DNA of 64,000 nucleotides from an uncultured Pelagibacteraceae bacterium (GCA_902578255.1 CACHCH010000004.1:32566-96565), one strand, 5' to 3'; positions 53,348-62,355 are shown, counted from the stretch's first letter. Made by a program: numbers and translations. The notes: a model not told the origin generated them from the sequence alone.

Positions 53348-54910
53348 ATGATTAAAAAAGAAATTTTAGACAAAACCAGTGCATGGCCATTTGTAGAAGC
53401 CAAAAAAATGATGAGAGAAAGAAAATCGTTCATTGAAAAAAAAGGAAAAATTACATTACAAACTGGATATGGACCAAGCGGATTACCTCACATAGGCACT
53501 TTCGGAGAAGTTGCAAGAACCTCCATGATGGTAAATGCTTTAAAGCAATTAACAGATTTACCTACGGAAATTATAACTTTTTCTGATGATATGGATGGTC
53601 TAAGAAAAGTTCCAGAAAATATTCCTAACCAAAATTTGTTAAATGAAAATCTTCATAAACCATTAACTGAGGTTCCAGATCCGTTTGGTAAATTTAACAG
53701 TTTTGGTGAACATAATAATGAGATGTTAAAGGATTTTTTAAATAGTTTTAACTTTAAGTATAGCTTTAAAAGTTCAACAGATCTGTACAAAACTGGATAC
53801 TTTAATTCAACACTAAAAATAATTTTAGACAATTATGATGGTATAATGAGTATTATACTCCCAACCTTAGGTAAAGAACGTCAAAAAACTTACTGTCCAT
53901 TTTTACCTATATGTCCAGACAGTGGGCATGTACTTGAAATACCAGTTGTAGAAATTAATAAAGAAAAATCTCAAATAATTTTCGACAATAAAGGTAAAAA
54001 ACTTGAAAAAAGTATTCTTGATGGAAACTGTAAACTTCAATGGAAGGTTGATTGGGCTATGAGGTGGTATGCTCTTGATATTGACTTTGAAATGTACGGT
54101 AAAGATTTAATTGAAAGTGCAATATTATCTACAAAAATTATCAACTTACTTGGTAAAAAGAATCCCTCAGGCTTTGCATATGAGTTATTTTTAGATGAAA
54201 AAGGTGAAAAGATTTCTAAATCGAAGGGAAATGGAATTACTATCGATCAATGGTTAAAGTATGCATCTCCTGAAAGTTTATCTTTATATATGTATCAAAA
54301 CCCAAAAAGGGCAAAAAAACTATATAAAGAAATTGTTCCAAAAGCTGTAGATGAATATTTAGATAATATTGAAAAATCAAAAAAACAAACAGATCAGCAA
54401 CTGATAATGAATCCGGTCTGGCATGTTCATGAAGGCAAAATACCGACTGAAGAAATGATTATGACTTTTTCCATGTTACTTAACTTGGTTGAAACAAGTA
54501 ATGCTGATAGCAAGGATTTACTTTGGAAATTTGTTAAGAAATATAAACCAAATATCCAAGAAGAAAACTCTCCAATTTTTGATGGATTAGTTGGATATGC
54601 AATTAAATATTTTAACGACGTAATTAAATCACAAAAAAAATATAAAAAGCCTAATGAAAATGAAAAAAAAGCTCTTGTAGCCTTAATTAAAACTTTAGAA
54701 ACATGTAATGATGAAATGTCACCTGAGGAAATCCAAACTTTAATTTATTCAACTGGTAAAGAAAATGGCTACGCCGATAAACTTAGAGACTGGTTTAAAT
54801 TAATTTATGAGGTTGTTTTTGGTGATGAAAACGGTCCAAGAATGGGTTTTTTTATAAGTTTTTTTGGTGTAAACGAAACCAAAGAGCTTATAACAAATAA
54901 AATAAAATAA
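53348..54910 (+). CDS. lysK: Class I lysyl-tRNA synthetase
   Basis: This enzyme charges tRNA-Lys but has the class I Rossmann fold, unrelated to the E. coli class II LysS. Signature motifs are GPSGLPHIGTFGEVART (HIGH) and EKISKSKGNGI (KMSKS); CPFLPICPDSGHVLEI precedes a DWAMRWYALDIDFEMYGKDL segment. The 520 residues fit the archaeal/alphaproteobacterial LysRS-I. Stop shares a base with pyrD. Confidence 0.96.
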   Translation: MIKKEILDKTSAWPFVEAKKMMRERKSFIEKKGKITLQTGYGPSGLPHIGTFGEVARTSMMVNALKQLTDLPTEIITFSDDMDGLRKVPENIPNQNLLNENLHKPLTEVPDPFGKFNSFGEHNNEMLKDFLNSFNFKYSFKSSTDLYKTGYFNSTLKIILDNYDGIMSIILPTLGKERQKTYCPFLPICPDSGHVLEIPVVEINKEKSQIIFDNKGKKLEKSILDGNCKLQWKVDWAMRWYALDIDFEMYGKDLIESAILSTKIINLLGKKNPSGFAYELFLDEKGEKISKSKGNGITIDQWLKYASPESLSLYMYQNPKRAKKLYKEIVPKAVDEYLDNIEKSKKQTDQQLIMNPVWHVHEGKIPTEEMIMTFSMLLNLVETSNADSKDLLWKFVKKYKPNIQEENSPIFDGLVGYAIKYFNDVIKSQKKYKKPNENEKKALVALIKTLETCNDEMSPEEIQTLIYSTGKENGYADKLRDWFKLIYEVVFGDENGPRMGFFISFFGVNETKELITNKIK

Positions 54911-55962
54911 TGTTTTCAAATTTAAGATCTTTAATATTTAAAATAGATCCTGAAAGAGCTCATTTTTTAGCAATACAGTCGCTCAAACTCAACCTAGTTT
55001 CAAATATTTTTGATGAGCATAAAAATGATCCTATTTTCAAGACAAAAATTTTTAACAAAGAGTTAAACAATCCTATCGGTATAGCGGCAGGTTTTGATAA
55101 GAATGCCGAGGTCTACAACCCTTTATTTAAGTTGGGATTTGGATTAGTAGAAGTTGGCACAATCACACCTTTAAAACAATATGGGAATAGTAAACCTAGA
55201 GTTTTTAGATTAGTAGAAGACCAAGCACTTATAAATAGATTGGGCTTTAATAATCATGGTTCAGATGTCGTATTGAATAGGATTAAATCAAACAATAAAC
55301 TGGGTGTACTAGGAATTAACGTTGGTCCCAATAAAGATTCTGATAATCGAATAAATGATTATTTAATAGGAATTGAAAAGTTTCATGAAGTGGCAGATTA
55401 TATTACTATTAATATCTCTTCACCAAATACAGAGAATTTAAGAAATTTTCACGATGAAAGAAAATTGCAAGATTTACTTAAATCTGTTTCAGAGAAGAAA
55501 AAAAATTTAGATACAAATATTCCAATAGTGGTAAAAATTTCACCTGATATAGATGAAAACCAGATTAATCTAATTTCAGAAATTCTTTTAGAAAATGATA
55601 TAAGTGGAATTATTATTTCAAATACCTCAGAGTCATCAAGAGACATTTTAAAAAATATTCAAAGACATCAAAAAGGAGGATTGTCTGGAAAACCTATTGA
55701 GAAAAAATCAAACTTATTAATAAACAAGTTTTATAATTTATTAAAAGGTAAAATTAAGATTATTGGGGTAGGAGGAATAGACTCAGGACAATCAGCTTAC
55801 GAAAAGTTTTTACTAGGTGCAGACTATATTCAATTATATACAGGAATGGTTTTTCAGGGTCCAAATATAGCCAGTATTATTAAAAAAGACCTAAAAGAAT
55901 TATTGACTAGAGATGGTGTTAAGAATTTTAGTGAAATTGTAGGAAATAAAACTCTTTCTTAA
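54910..55962 (+). CDS. pyrD: Dihydroorotate dehydrogenase (quinone, class 2)
   Basis: PyrD oxidises dihydroorotate in pyrimidine synthesis and passes electrons to quinone. The 350-residue class 2 enzyme shows the N-terminal membrane-associating region (MFSNLRSLIFKIDPERAHFLAIQSL), NPIGIAAGFDKNAEVYNPLFKLGFGLVEVGTITP, INISSPNTENLR with catalytic Ser, and IIGVGGIDSGQSAYEKFLLGADYIQLYTGMVFQGP. Confidence 0.97.
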   Translation: MFSNLRSLIFKIDPERAHFLAIQSLKLNLVSNIFDEHKNDPIFKTKIFNKELNNPIGIAAGFDKNAEVYNPLFKLGFGLVEVGTITPLKQYGNSKPRVFRLVEDQALINRLGFNNHGSDVVLNRIKSNNKLGVLGINVGPNKDSDNRINDYLIGIEKFHEVADYITINISSPNTENLRNFHDERKLQDLLKSVSEKKKNLDTNIPIVVKISPDIDENQINLISEILLENDISGIIISNTSESSRDILKNIQRHQKGGLSGKPIEKKSNLLINKFYNLLKGKIKIIGVGGIDSGQSAYEKFLLGADYIQLYTGMVFQGPNIASIIKKDLKELLTRDGVKNFSEIVGNKTLS

Positions 55963-55973
55963 TTCTATTAAAC

Positions 55974-56002
55974 TTGACGCCACTAATATCTGACCTTATA
56001 TA
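55974..56002 (+). promoter_or_regulatory. Sigma-70-like promoter for rpmB
   Basis: TTGACG, exactly 17 bases, TATATA (five and four of six consensus matches) in the 52-base gap between pyrD and rpmB. The start would be near 56009, leaving only about 5 bases before the rpmB ATG at 56015. Confidence 0.55.
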
Positions 56003-56014
56003 GGCACTAATATT

Positions 56015-56326
56015 ATGTCAAAAAAATGTGAACTTACTGGAAAAATTCCTATGAAAGGTCATAACGTTAGTCACGCTAACAATAAAACTAAGAGAAGATT
56101 TTTGCCTAATCTTAAGAAAGTAAAGTTTACTAGTGAGCTAATGAAAAGAAGCTTAAAATTAACAGTGAGTAATGCTGGAGTTAGATCAGTTGATAAAAAA
56201 GGGAGTTTTGACGAATATTTAAAGACTGTAAAAAATAAAAACTTATCTCCAAGACTTAAAAAATTAAAAAAAGGTATTCTAATTAAATCCCCATTTAAGA
56301 AAAAACCTTTAGCAAAATCAGCGTAA
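56015..56326 (+). CDS. rpmB: 50S ribosomal protein L28
   Basis: L28 is a small 23S-binding protein. The start [38 protein letters not shown] is diagnostic. At 103 residues it is longer than in E. coli (78); alphaproteobacterial L28 is commonly about 97, so the Lys-rich tail is normal for the class. Its stop shares a base with the next start. Confidence 0.97.
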   Translation: MSKKCELTGKIPMKGHNVSHANNKTKRRFLPNLKKVKFTSELMKRSLKLTVSNAGVRSVDKKGSFDEYLKTVKNKNLSPRLKKLKKGILIKSPFKKKPLAKSA

Positions 56327-56874
56327 TGAATAGATTATTCTTATTTCTCTCATTTTTAATGGGAGTGGTTGTTTTATCCTCAAATTATTTAGTTCAATTC
56401 CCAATTAAATATTATGGTTTAGAGGAAATTTTAACTTATGGAGCATTTAGTTACCCAATAGCTTTTTTAATAACAGACTTAGCAAACAGATCTTACGGAA
56501 AATTGGTTGCAAGAAAAATTGTTTATATTGGTTTTGCGATAGGAATAAGTTTTACTCTTATATTCTCAACAAATTTTGCAGATCTAATTTCAGTAAGAAT
56601 TGCAATCGGTTCAGGAACAGCCTTTTTAGTAGCTCAACTATTGGATGTACAAATATTTGACCAATTAAGAAAAAAAAAGTGGTTTATTGCTCCTTTAACA
56701 TCATCTCTAATTGGATCTACGATTGATACATTTTTATTTTTTTCAATATCATTTTACGCAACAGGTATTCCGTGGGTTACCTTATCTTTAGGAGATTTAG
56801 CAGTTAAGGTACTCGTTGCCCTCGTTATGTTAATTCCATTCAGAATTCTTCTTGGTACTTTAAAACCGGTATAG
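56326..56874 (+). CDS. Queuosine precursor transporter (YhhQ/VUT family)
   Basis: The 182-residue protein has about five to six hydrophobic helices with ITDLANRSYGKLVARKIVYIGFAIG and LLDVQIFDQLRKKKWFIAPLTSSLIGSTIDTFLFFSISF, the pattern of the YhhQ/vitamin-uptake family. YhhQ imports 7-cyano- or 7-aminomethyl-7-deazaguanine for tRNA queuosine. No queuosine enzymes lie in this window. It is co-transcribed with rpmB, which fits a translation-linked role. Confidence 0.85.
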   Translation: MNRLFLFLSFLMGVVVLSSNYLVQFPIKYYGLEEILTYGAFSYPIAFLITDLANRSYGKLVARKIVYIGFAIGISFTLIFSTNFADLISVRIAIGSGTAFLVAQLLDVQIFDQLRKKKWFIAPLTSSLIGSTIDTFLFFSISFYATGIPWVTLSLGDLAVKVLVALVMLIPFRILLGTLKPV

Positions 56875-56875
56875 T

Positions 56876-57946
56876 TTAGATTTTGGGCTCTGGTTGTGTC
56901 ATACAATGAATAGCTCCAAAACCCCAAATGAGTTTAGTGCAGTCAATCGGTACAATTTTTTTATTTTTAAAAAATTTTTTGAAAATTAAAATTACTTTTT
57001 TATCATTTTTGTCGTTAAAGATTGGTAATAGTACTATTTTATTAGCAATATAAAAATTCAGATAACTTGCGGGAACTCTTACTTTTTCAATATATATAGG
57101 CTTAGGCATTGGTACTTCAATTATTTTAAATTTTCTTTTATTTATATTTTTAGCGTTCTTTAAAATATTTAAATTTTCTTTTAAATTTTTATAATTCTTT
57201 TCATTTTTATTTTTTTCTACTGCAGTCATAATTGTGTCTTTAGAGACAAACCTTGAAATATCATCGACGTGTCCGTGTGTATCGTCTCCTTTAATCCCTT
57301 TATTAAGCCAAATGAAATTTTTAACATCTAAATATTTACTCAATGTTTTTTCTAAAGATTTTTTTGTAATCCCAGGATTTCTTTGTTGTACTTTACTTAA
57401 AAGACATTCCTTCGTTAAAAGAACCGATCCTTTACCATTAACATCTATAGCACCTCCCTCCAATACTAATTGTTTTGACTTATTATTAATCTTAACAACA
57501 GGATTTATTTTTTTTACTTTAGTTAGTTTTGATAATTTATTGTTGATATTGTTGTCTTTTTTATAATCTTTGTATTTACTCCATGCATTGAATTTAAAAT
57601 TTACAATCAACTTTTTTTTGGCCTTTTCATTTATTATATATATTGGACCAGTGTCTCTTAACCAAATCCGATCAGTGGTTATTTTGTAAAAAATAATATT
57701 TTGTAACTTATTAGGAAATTTCCTTAATAAATTTATAATTTTTTTTTTGTCTTTATAATTATTTATTAATAAATTTATCTTTTGTGATCTTGATAATTTA
57801 CTTATTATTTGTGTAACTACTTTTGGGATATTTTTAAAAAGACCAGGCCAGTCACTTTTGTTGTGTGGCCAAGCTATCCATACACTCTCTTGCAACTCCC
57901 ATTCTGCAGGCATTCTGTAGCCTATAAGAGATAAATTATTATTCAT
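56876..57946 (-). CDS. aguA: Agmatine deiminase
   Basis: AguA converts agmatine to N-carbamoylputrescine and ammonia. Seen in 356 residues: an N-terminal MPAEWELQESVWIAWPHNKSDWPG, WLRDTGPIYII, VLEGGAIDVNGKGSVLLTKECLLS, KGDDTHGHVDDISRFVS and the catalytic Cys in WGFGAIHCMTQPEP. This peptidyl-arginine-deiminase fold pattern is clear. aguA is last in the polyamine operon and overlaps aguB by 8 bases. Confidence 0.93.
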   Translation of the reverse strand: MNNNLSLIGYRMPAEWELQESVWIAWPHNKSDWPGLFKNIPKVVTQIISKLSRSQKINLLINNYKDKKKIINLLRKFPNKLQNIIFYKITTDRIWLRDTGPIYIINEKAKKKLIVNFKFNAWSKYKDYKKDNNINNKLSKLTKVKKINPVVKINNKSKQLVLEGGAIDVNGKGSVLLTKECLLSKVQQRNPGITKKSLEKTLSKYLDVKNFIWLNKGIKGDDTHGHVDDISRFVSKDTIMTAVEKNKNEKNYKNLKENLNILKNAKNINKRKFKIIEVPMPKPIYIEKVRVPASYLNFYIANKIVLLPIFNDKNDKKVILIFKKFFKNKKIVPIDCTKLIWGFGAIHCMTQPEPKI

Positions 57947-58820
57947 CTTTAGGGTTTTTTAGAAGTCCTTTGTAATAATCTATTCTTCTATCTCTTAAAA
58001 ATGGCCAATGATTTCTAGCTGTTTCAATTTTATTTAGATCAATGCTAGTAATTAAAATTTCCTCTTTATCTGATTTTGATTTCGCAATAATATTTCCACC
58101 AGGATCGATAATCATTGAGTTACCCCAAAAATGTATTTTTCTTTTTCCGGTTTTTTCTAAACCAATTCTATTTATAGCAGCAACAAATACACCATTTGCT
58201 ATGGCGTGAGATCTTTGGATGGTTATCCATGCTTCTAATTGGGATTTTCCAACCAGTTTTTTCTCTTTAGGGTGCCAACCAATCGCTGTTGGATAAAATA
58301 AAATTTCTGCTCCTTTTAGCGTTGTTAGCCTGGCAGCTTCCGGAAACCATTGATCCCAGCAAATCAAAGAACCAACTTTTCCATATTTTGTTTTTGTAGA
58401 TTTAAAACCTAAATCTCCTGGAGAGAAGTAGAATTTTTCGTAATAACCTGGATCATCTGGAATATGCATTTTTCTATATTTTGAAATAATTTTACCCTTG
58501 TCATCAATTACAATGCTTGTGTTATGATAAAAACCAGTAGTTTTTTTTTCAAATAAAGAAATCATTAAAACAACAGATAGTTCTTTGGCTAATTTACAAT
58601 ATATATCTGATAATCTACCTGGAATTTTTTCTGCTAACTTAAACTTAGTATGATTTTCACTTTGACAAAAATATGGAGATAAAAATAGTTCAGGAAGACA
58701 TATTATTTTTGCTTTCTTCTTTGCTGCTTCTCTAATCTTAATTACAGAATTTTCTATATTTTTATTCTGATTATCAAAAACTTTAGTTTGAATTAAACCA
58801 ATTGTAGTTTTTTTTGCCAT
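57939..58820 (-). CDS. aguB: N-carbamoylputrescine amidase
   Basis: AguB hydrolyses N-carbamoylputrescine to putrescine, CO2 and ammonia. The 293-residue nitrilase-fold enzyme has the Glu-Lys-Cys triad in CLPELFLSPYFC, KYRKMHIPDDPGYYEKFYFSPGD and GSLICWDQWFPEAARLTTLKGAEILFYPTAIGWHP. The YYEKFYF and WDQWFPE patterns are typical of AguB rather than other nitrilases. It lies 3 bases after the DHS-like gene. Confidence 0.94.
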   Translation of the reverse strand: MAKKTTIGLIQTKVFDNQNKNIENSVIKIREAAKKKAKIICLPELFLSPYFCQSENHTKFKLAEKIPGRLSDIYCKLAKELSVVLMISLFEKKTTGFYHNTSIVIDDKGKIISKYRKMHIPDDPGYYEKFYFSPGDLGFKSTKTKYGKVGSLICWDQWFPEAARLTTLKGAEILFYPTAIGWHPKEKKLVGKSQLEAWITIQRSHAIANGVFVAAINRIGLEKTGKRKIHFWGNSMIIDPGGNIIAKSKSDKEEILITSIDLNKIETARNHWPFLRDRRIDYYKGLLKNPKDE

Positions 58821-58823
58821 GAA

Positions 58824-59867
58824 TTACTTAAAAATATTTGAAAAATTTTTACGATCTCTACTCTTCCATTCTCCTCTATGGTAAGCATCACTAGCTATTA
58901 AAGGCAAAACACTTGTAGCTTCTGCAAAAACCATTTGTTCTTTAGTGATATCAACTTTACCCCAAGAGCTTGCCTCTTTTAAAGTCGAGCTACTACACGC
59001 TCCATCTCTACTATCTGCGACTGTAATTTGAATAGCATACTTGTGCATATCAACATCTTTTCCTAATAGTTCTGCACAAATAACTGTATCTTGAATGAAA
59101 TTCTTTGGTACTCCACCACCTATCATAAATAATCCTGAGCCTTTGGATTTAATCTTTATTTCTGTAAGTTCTCTAAATTCTCTAACAGAGTCAATTGTCA
59201 TGTGTTTCTTTGGATTTTTTTCTTGGTGCATTACTAAACCAAATCCCGCACTAGAATCTGTAAAGGCTGGGCAAAAAATTGGTACATTATTATCAAATGC
59301 AGTTTCAATTAATGAAGCTTTCTTTTTTGAATTCTTTTTAAGATATTTCCCCATTTCGTGAATAAATTCTCTAGATGTGTAACTCCTTGGTTCTAATGTA
59401 TTTGCTATTTCACATATAATTTTGTCACACATTTGAAGTTCTTCCTCATCGATATAAGTATCATAAATCCTGTCGATATAATTATTTCTTAACTCGGTAT
59501 CATCTTGAAACTGTGAGCCCTGGTAATGTTTAAACCCTAGTGCCTCAAAAAAATCCATATCTACAATTGAGGCTCCTGTTGCAACAATGGCATCGACCAT
59601 ATTATATTTAACTAAATCTTTATAAATATTCATACATCCAGCAGCCGATGTTGATCCAGCCAGTGTAAGGAAAATTGTACAATTTTTATCTTTCAACATT
59701 TCATTATAAATATTTGCTGCATTAGCAGTCTCTCTAGACACGAAAGACATTTTTTCCATTGATGAGATTATCTTTCTTGTATCAAAGGAGGTGATATCAA
59801 TGTGTTCTACTGGATTTTTTAATAAATCTTTTTTACTATTGTGTCCCAGATTTTTTTGGTCTGACAT
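58824..59867 (-). CDS. Deoxyhypusine synthase-like enzyme (possible homospermidine synthase)
   Basis: The 347-residue protein resembles deoxyhypusine synthase, which in eukaryotes and archaea moves an aminobutyl group from spermidine to eIF5A. Seen: LTLAGSTSAAGCMNIYKDLV and DAIVATGASIVDMDFFEALGF early, FCPAFTDSSAGFGL, the catalytic-Lys region FMIGGGVPKNFIQDT, and VADSRDGACSSSTLKEASSWGKV. Bacteria lack eIF5A; homologues are thought to make polyamines such as homospermidine. The context (ODC before it, aguB-aguA after it) supports a putrescine- or agmatine-using transferase. The exact product is inference. Confidence 0.85.
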   Translation of the reverse strand: MSDQKNLGHNSKKDLLKNPVEHIDITSFDTRKIISSMEKMSFVSRETANAANIYNEMLKDKNCTIFLTLAGSTSAAGCMNIYKDLVKYNMVDAIVATGASIVDMDFFEALGFKHYQGSQFQDDTELRNNYIDRIYDTYIDEEELQMCDKIICEIANTLEPRSYTSREFIHEMGKYLKKNSKKKASLIETAFDNNVPIFCPAFTDSSAGFGLVMHQEKNPKKHMTIDSVREFRELTEIKIKSKGSGLFMIGGGVPKNFIQDTVICAELLGKDVDMHKYAIQITVADSRDGACSSSTLKEASSWGKVDITKEQMVFAEATSVLPLIASDAYHRGEWKSRDRKNFSNIFK

Positions 59868-61051
59868 TAAGCGACCATGTTAGCTTTATTGCTATCTTTA
59901 TCGTACATGGTCATTATTGGTTTATCTTCAACTTCATAAATCTCATTTGAATAGTATCCATTGAATTGGGTTCTAAAAGTCAATCCATAAGCTCCTAGCT
60001 GACCAAGTTCTATGTAATCATTTTCTTTAATATTGTTTGGAAGCAAAAAAGGACCCTTCATATAATCCATGCTATCACATGTTGGGCCAAAAAAATCAAA
60101 AGCGGTTAATTTTTTAGAAATAATTTTATTTGAGTTATCTTTAATCATTTTTGATGGGTAAACAATATTAGGTGTACCAGCATCAAAAAGAGTACCGTAT
60201 GTACCATCATTTATATAAAGCTTCTGTTTTTTTCTTAGGTTAACTTTGACAATTGTTGATCCACTTTCTGCAACTAATGCCCTTCCAGGTTCACAAATTA
60301 TTTTTGGTAATGTTTCAAGTTTTAAATTTTCTAAACTTTTTTTAATTTCAGTAAAATAACTATTCAAAGATTGAGGAATTAAATCAGGATAGATAGTTGG
60401 AAATCCACCTCCTATATTTATATAATCTGGAATTATTTTTGTTTTTTTTATTATATTTCCAATTTCAGTTATACCCTTGGAGTAAGAGATTGGATGCATA
60501 CATTGAGATCCGACATGAAAACTTAATCCAATTTTTTTTGCATGTTGTTTTGCTAATCTAGTTAGACCTATAGCCTCAGATGTTAAAGCTCCAAACTTTT
60601 TTGATAAGTCTATTTCTGCATGTTCGTTTGAAACTGCAACTCTTACAAATAATTCTAAATCTTTTGCATTATTTGTACTTTCTATAATTTTAATTAATTC
60701 ATCTTTAGTATCTAATGAAAAAGTCTTAACGTTATAATTAAAATAAGCATTCTTAATACTCTCTCTACTTTTTACAGTATGCATGTATGAGCATTTTGCA
60801 GTATGACTAAAATTTCTTATGCTTTTTATTTCTTCGATTGATGCAACATCAAATTGATCTATTCCACTATCTATTATTGTTTTAAGTACTAATGGATGAG
60901 GATTTGTCTTCACAGCATATAAAACAGATCCTGAGAATTTTTTTAAAAAAAATTTTACTGCAGATTCAATTGAACTTTTTCTAATACAATATACTGGCTT
61001 TTCAGGGTTCAGTTGATTTACAAGTTCTTCAACTGATTTAAATTTTTGCAT
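59867..61051 (-). CDS. Ornithine decarboxylase-like PLP enzyme (fold III)
   Basis: The alanine-racemase-fold decarboxylase has the PLP Lys in VLYAVKTNPHPLVLK, FHVGSQC, YINIGGGFPTIYPD, CEPGRALVAESG and the ODC-type substrate motif FFGPTCDSMDYMKGP, which favours ornithine over diaminopimelate or carboxynorspermidine. The start is reset to ATG 61051 (MQKFKSVEEL): GGAGG sits 8 bases upstream, while the track's 61120 start adds a Phe/Lys-rich stretch unlike the family. Length is then 394. It leads the polyamine operon and shares one base with the next start. Confidence 0.9.
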   Translation of the reverse strand: MQKFKSVEELVNQLNPEKPVYCIRKSSIESAVKFFLKKFSGSVLYAVKTNPHPLVLKTIIDSGIDQFDVASIEEIKSIRNFSHTAKCSYMHTVKSRESIKNAYFNYNVKTFSLDTKDELIKIIESTNNAKDLELFVRVAVSNEHAEIDLSKKFGALTSEAIGLTRLAKQHAKKIGLSFHVGSQCMHPISYSKGITEIGNIIKKTKIIPDYINIGGGFPTIYPDLIPQSLNSYFTEIKKSLENLKLETLPKIICEPGRALVAESGSTIVKVNLRKKQKLYINDGTYGTLFDAGTPNIVYPSKMIKDNSNKIISKKLTAFDFFGPTCDSMDYMKGPFLLPNNIKENDYIELGQLGAYGLTFRTQFNGYYSNEIYEVEDKPIMTMYDKDSNKANMVA

Positions 61052-61058
61052 TATAAAT

Positions 61059-61063
61059 GCCTC
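61059..61063 (-). promoter_or_regulatory. Strong Shine-Dalgarno setting the decarboxylase start
   Basis: On the minus strand GGAGG, then CATTTATA, then ATG. This is one of few strong ribosome sites in the window and fixes the start at 61051. Confidence 0.75.
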
Positions 61064-61184
61064 CAAAAAAAATTTAATAAAAAAAAGTCTTTTATAAAAA
61101 AACTTTAATATTTTTCGCATCTAAATATAAAAAACACTAATGTAAAGCAAATAATTCAGGTCAGTATTGCTTAATAATCATATA

Positions 61185-61214
61185 TTGAAAAATTTAATTC
61201 AGTTACCATATAAG
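61185..61214 (+). promoter_or_regulatory. Candidate promoter overlapping the regA-like start
   Basis: TTGAAA, 18 bases, TATAAG (five of six each) with the -10 ending 4 bases before the ATG at 61219. If used, the transcript would be leaderless or nearly so. Confidence 0.35.
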
Positions 61215-61218
61215 ATAT

Positions 61219-61782
61219 ATGAAAGAACAAGCAACGCTTCAAAACCTCAGTGATTTTGAGAATAAATCACTGTTAATTTGTGATGATGACAATCCTTTTA
61301 GAGAAAGATTGGCAAGAGCAATGGAAAAGAAAGGTTTTGAGGTTTTTCAAGCAGAGAGTGTACAAAAGGGTGTCGAAGCTGTTAAAGCAAAAAAACCAGG
61401 ATTTGCTGTAGTAGACTTAAGACTTGGAGATGGAAATGGTCTTGAAGTAGTAAAAGAAATTCAAACTTCAAATAATGATAGTAGAATTATAATGTTAACT
61501 GGATATGGAAATATTCCAACTGCAGTTGCGGCTATTAAAGAGGGTGCAATCGATTATCTTGCTAAGCCAGCAGATGCCGAAGATGTGGAAAAAGCTTTGT
61601 TAGCAGACCCATCTAAGAAAGCTGCACCACCAGAAAATCCTATGTCAGCAGATAGAGTAAAATGGGAACATATCCATAGAGTGTTTGAGCTTTGCAATAG
61701 AAATGTATCTGAAACAGCACGAAGACTTAAAATGCACAGAAGAACTCTTCAAAGAATTCTCTCTAAAAGATCACCTAGATAA
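61219..61782 (+). CDS. RegA/ActR/PrrA-type response regulator
   Basis: A 187-residue response regulator of the RegA redox family. The receiver domain (about 15-130) has ICDDDNPFRERLARAM, the phospho-acceptor Asp in FAVVDLRLGDGNGLE, Thr in IIMLTGYGN and Lys in DYLAKPADAEDV. After a proline linker comes a Fis-type helix-turn-helix, NRNVSETARRLKMHRRTLQRILSKRSPR. No RegB-type sensor kinase lies beside it. In other alphaproteobacteria it controls respiratory and photosynthetic genes. Its 3' end overlaps bioY by 8 bases on the other strand. Confidence 0.92.
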   Translation: MKEQATLQNLSDFENKSLLICDDDNPFRERLARAMEKKGFEVFQAESVQKGVEAVKAKKPGFAVVDLRLGDGNGLEVVKEIQTSNNDSRIIMLTGYGNIPTAVAAIKEGAIDYLAKPADAEDVEKALLADPSKKAAPPENPMSADRVKWEHIHRVFELCNRNVSETARRLKMHRRTLQRILSKRSPR

Positions 61783-62326
61783 ATTTTCTAATTTTTATAA
61801 TTTTCTTAACTAATAATGCCAAAATGGCAATTTTGAACATTTCAGCCAACAAAAAAGGTTTTGCTCCTAAAGCTAGAATAGGTTTGTCCCATCCGATTAA
61901 AGTCCCTAACCACAATAATCCTAAAATATATATTGTTGAAGTTGCAATTATTAGTTTACCTAAAACAACAAAAAAACCATCCTCAAATTTAATCATAGAT
62001 GCTAAATAGCATGCTGTTAAGAATCCAATTAAATATCCCATAGTTGGACCAGTGAAATATAAAAGTCCGACACCTTTTTCTGGAGAATTTGAAAAAACGG
62101 GTAATCCTGCAATTCCTTCAATTAAATACAATCCGATAGTAGCTAATCCAATTTTATAACCTAAGCTAATTCCTAAAAATAAGACTACAAAAGTTTGCAT
62201 AGTCATAGGAACTGGGTAAAAAGGAATTTTTATTTTTGCAGAAATAGTTAAAGCTATTGAACCAAGTACTATAGCTAACAAAGATTTAATTATTTTAGGT
62301 TGTGTAAGATTTTTTGTTAATTCCAT
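61775..62326 (-). CDS. bioY: BioY-type biotin transporter substrate-binding protein
   Basis: BioY is the S component of ECF biotin uptake and can act alone in some bacteria. The 183-residue protein has about six hydrophobic segments and the family pattern IKIPFYPVPMTMQTFVVLFLGISLGYKIG, LPVFSNSPEKGVGLLYFTGPTMGYLIGFL. No bioM or bioN is seen nearby. It stands alone on the minus strand, divergent from polA. Confidence 0.92.
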   Translation of the reverse strand: MELTKNLTQPKIIKSLLAIVLGSIALTISAKIKIPFYPVPMTMQTFVVLFLGISLGYKIGLATIGLYLIEGIAGLPVFSNSPEKGVGLLYFTGPTMGYLIGFLTACYLASMIKFEDGFFVVLGKLIIATSTIYILGLLWLGTLIGWDKPILALGAKPFLLAEMFKIAILALLVKKIIKIRKFI

Positions 62327-62355
62327 AAAATTAATAATACTCTTAATTATTAATA

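Noticed and set aside
61052-61184. Structured leader or attenuator before the ODC-like gene
   Set aside because: Long A and T runs give only weak AT pairings; apart from the Shine-Dalgarno nothing is convincing.
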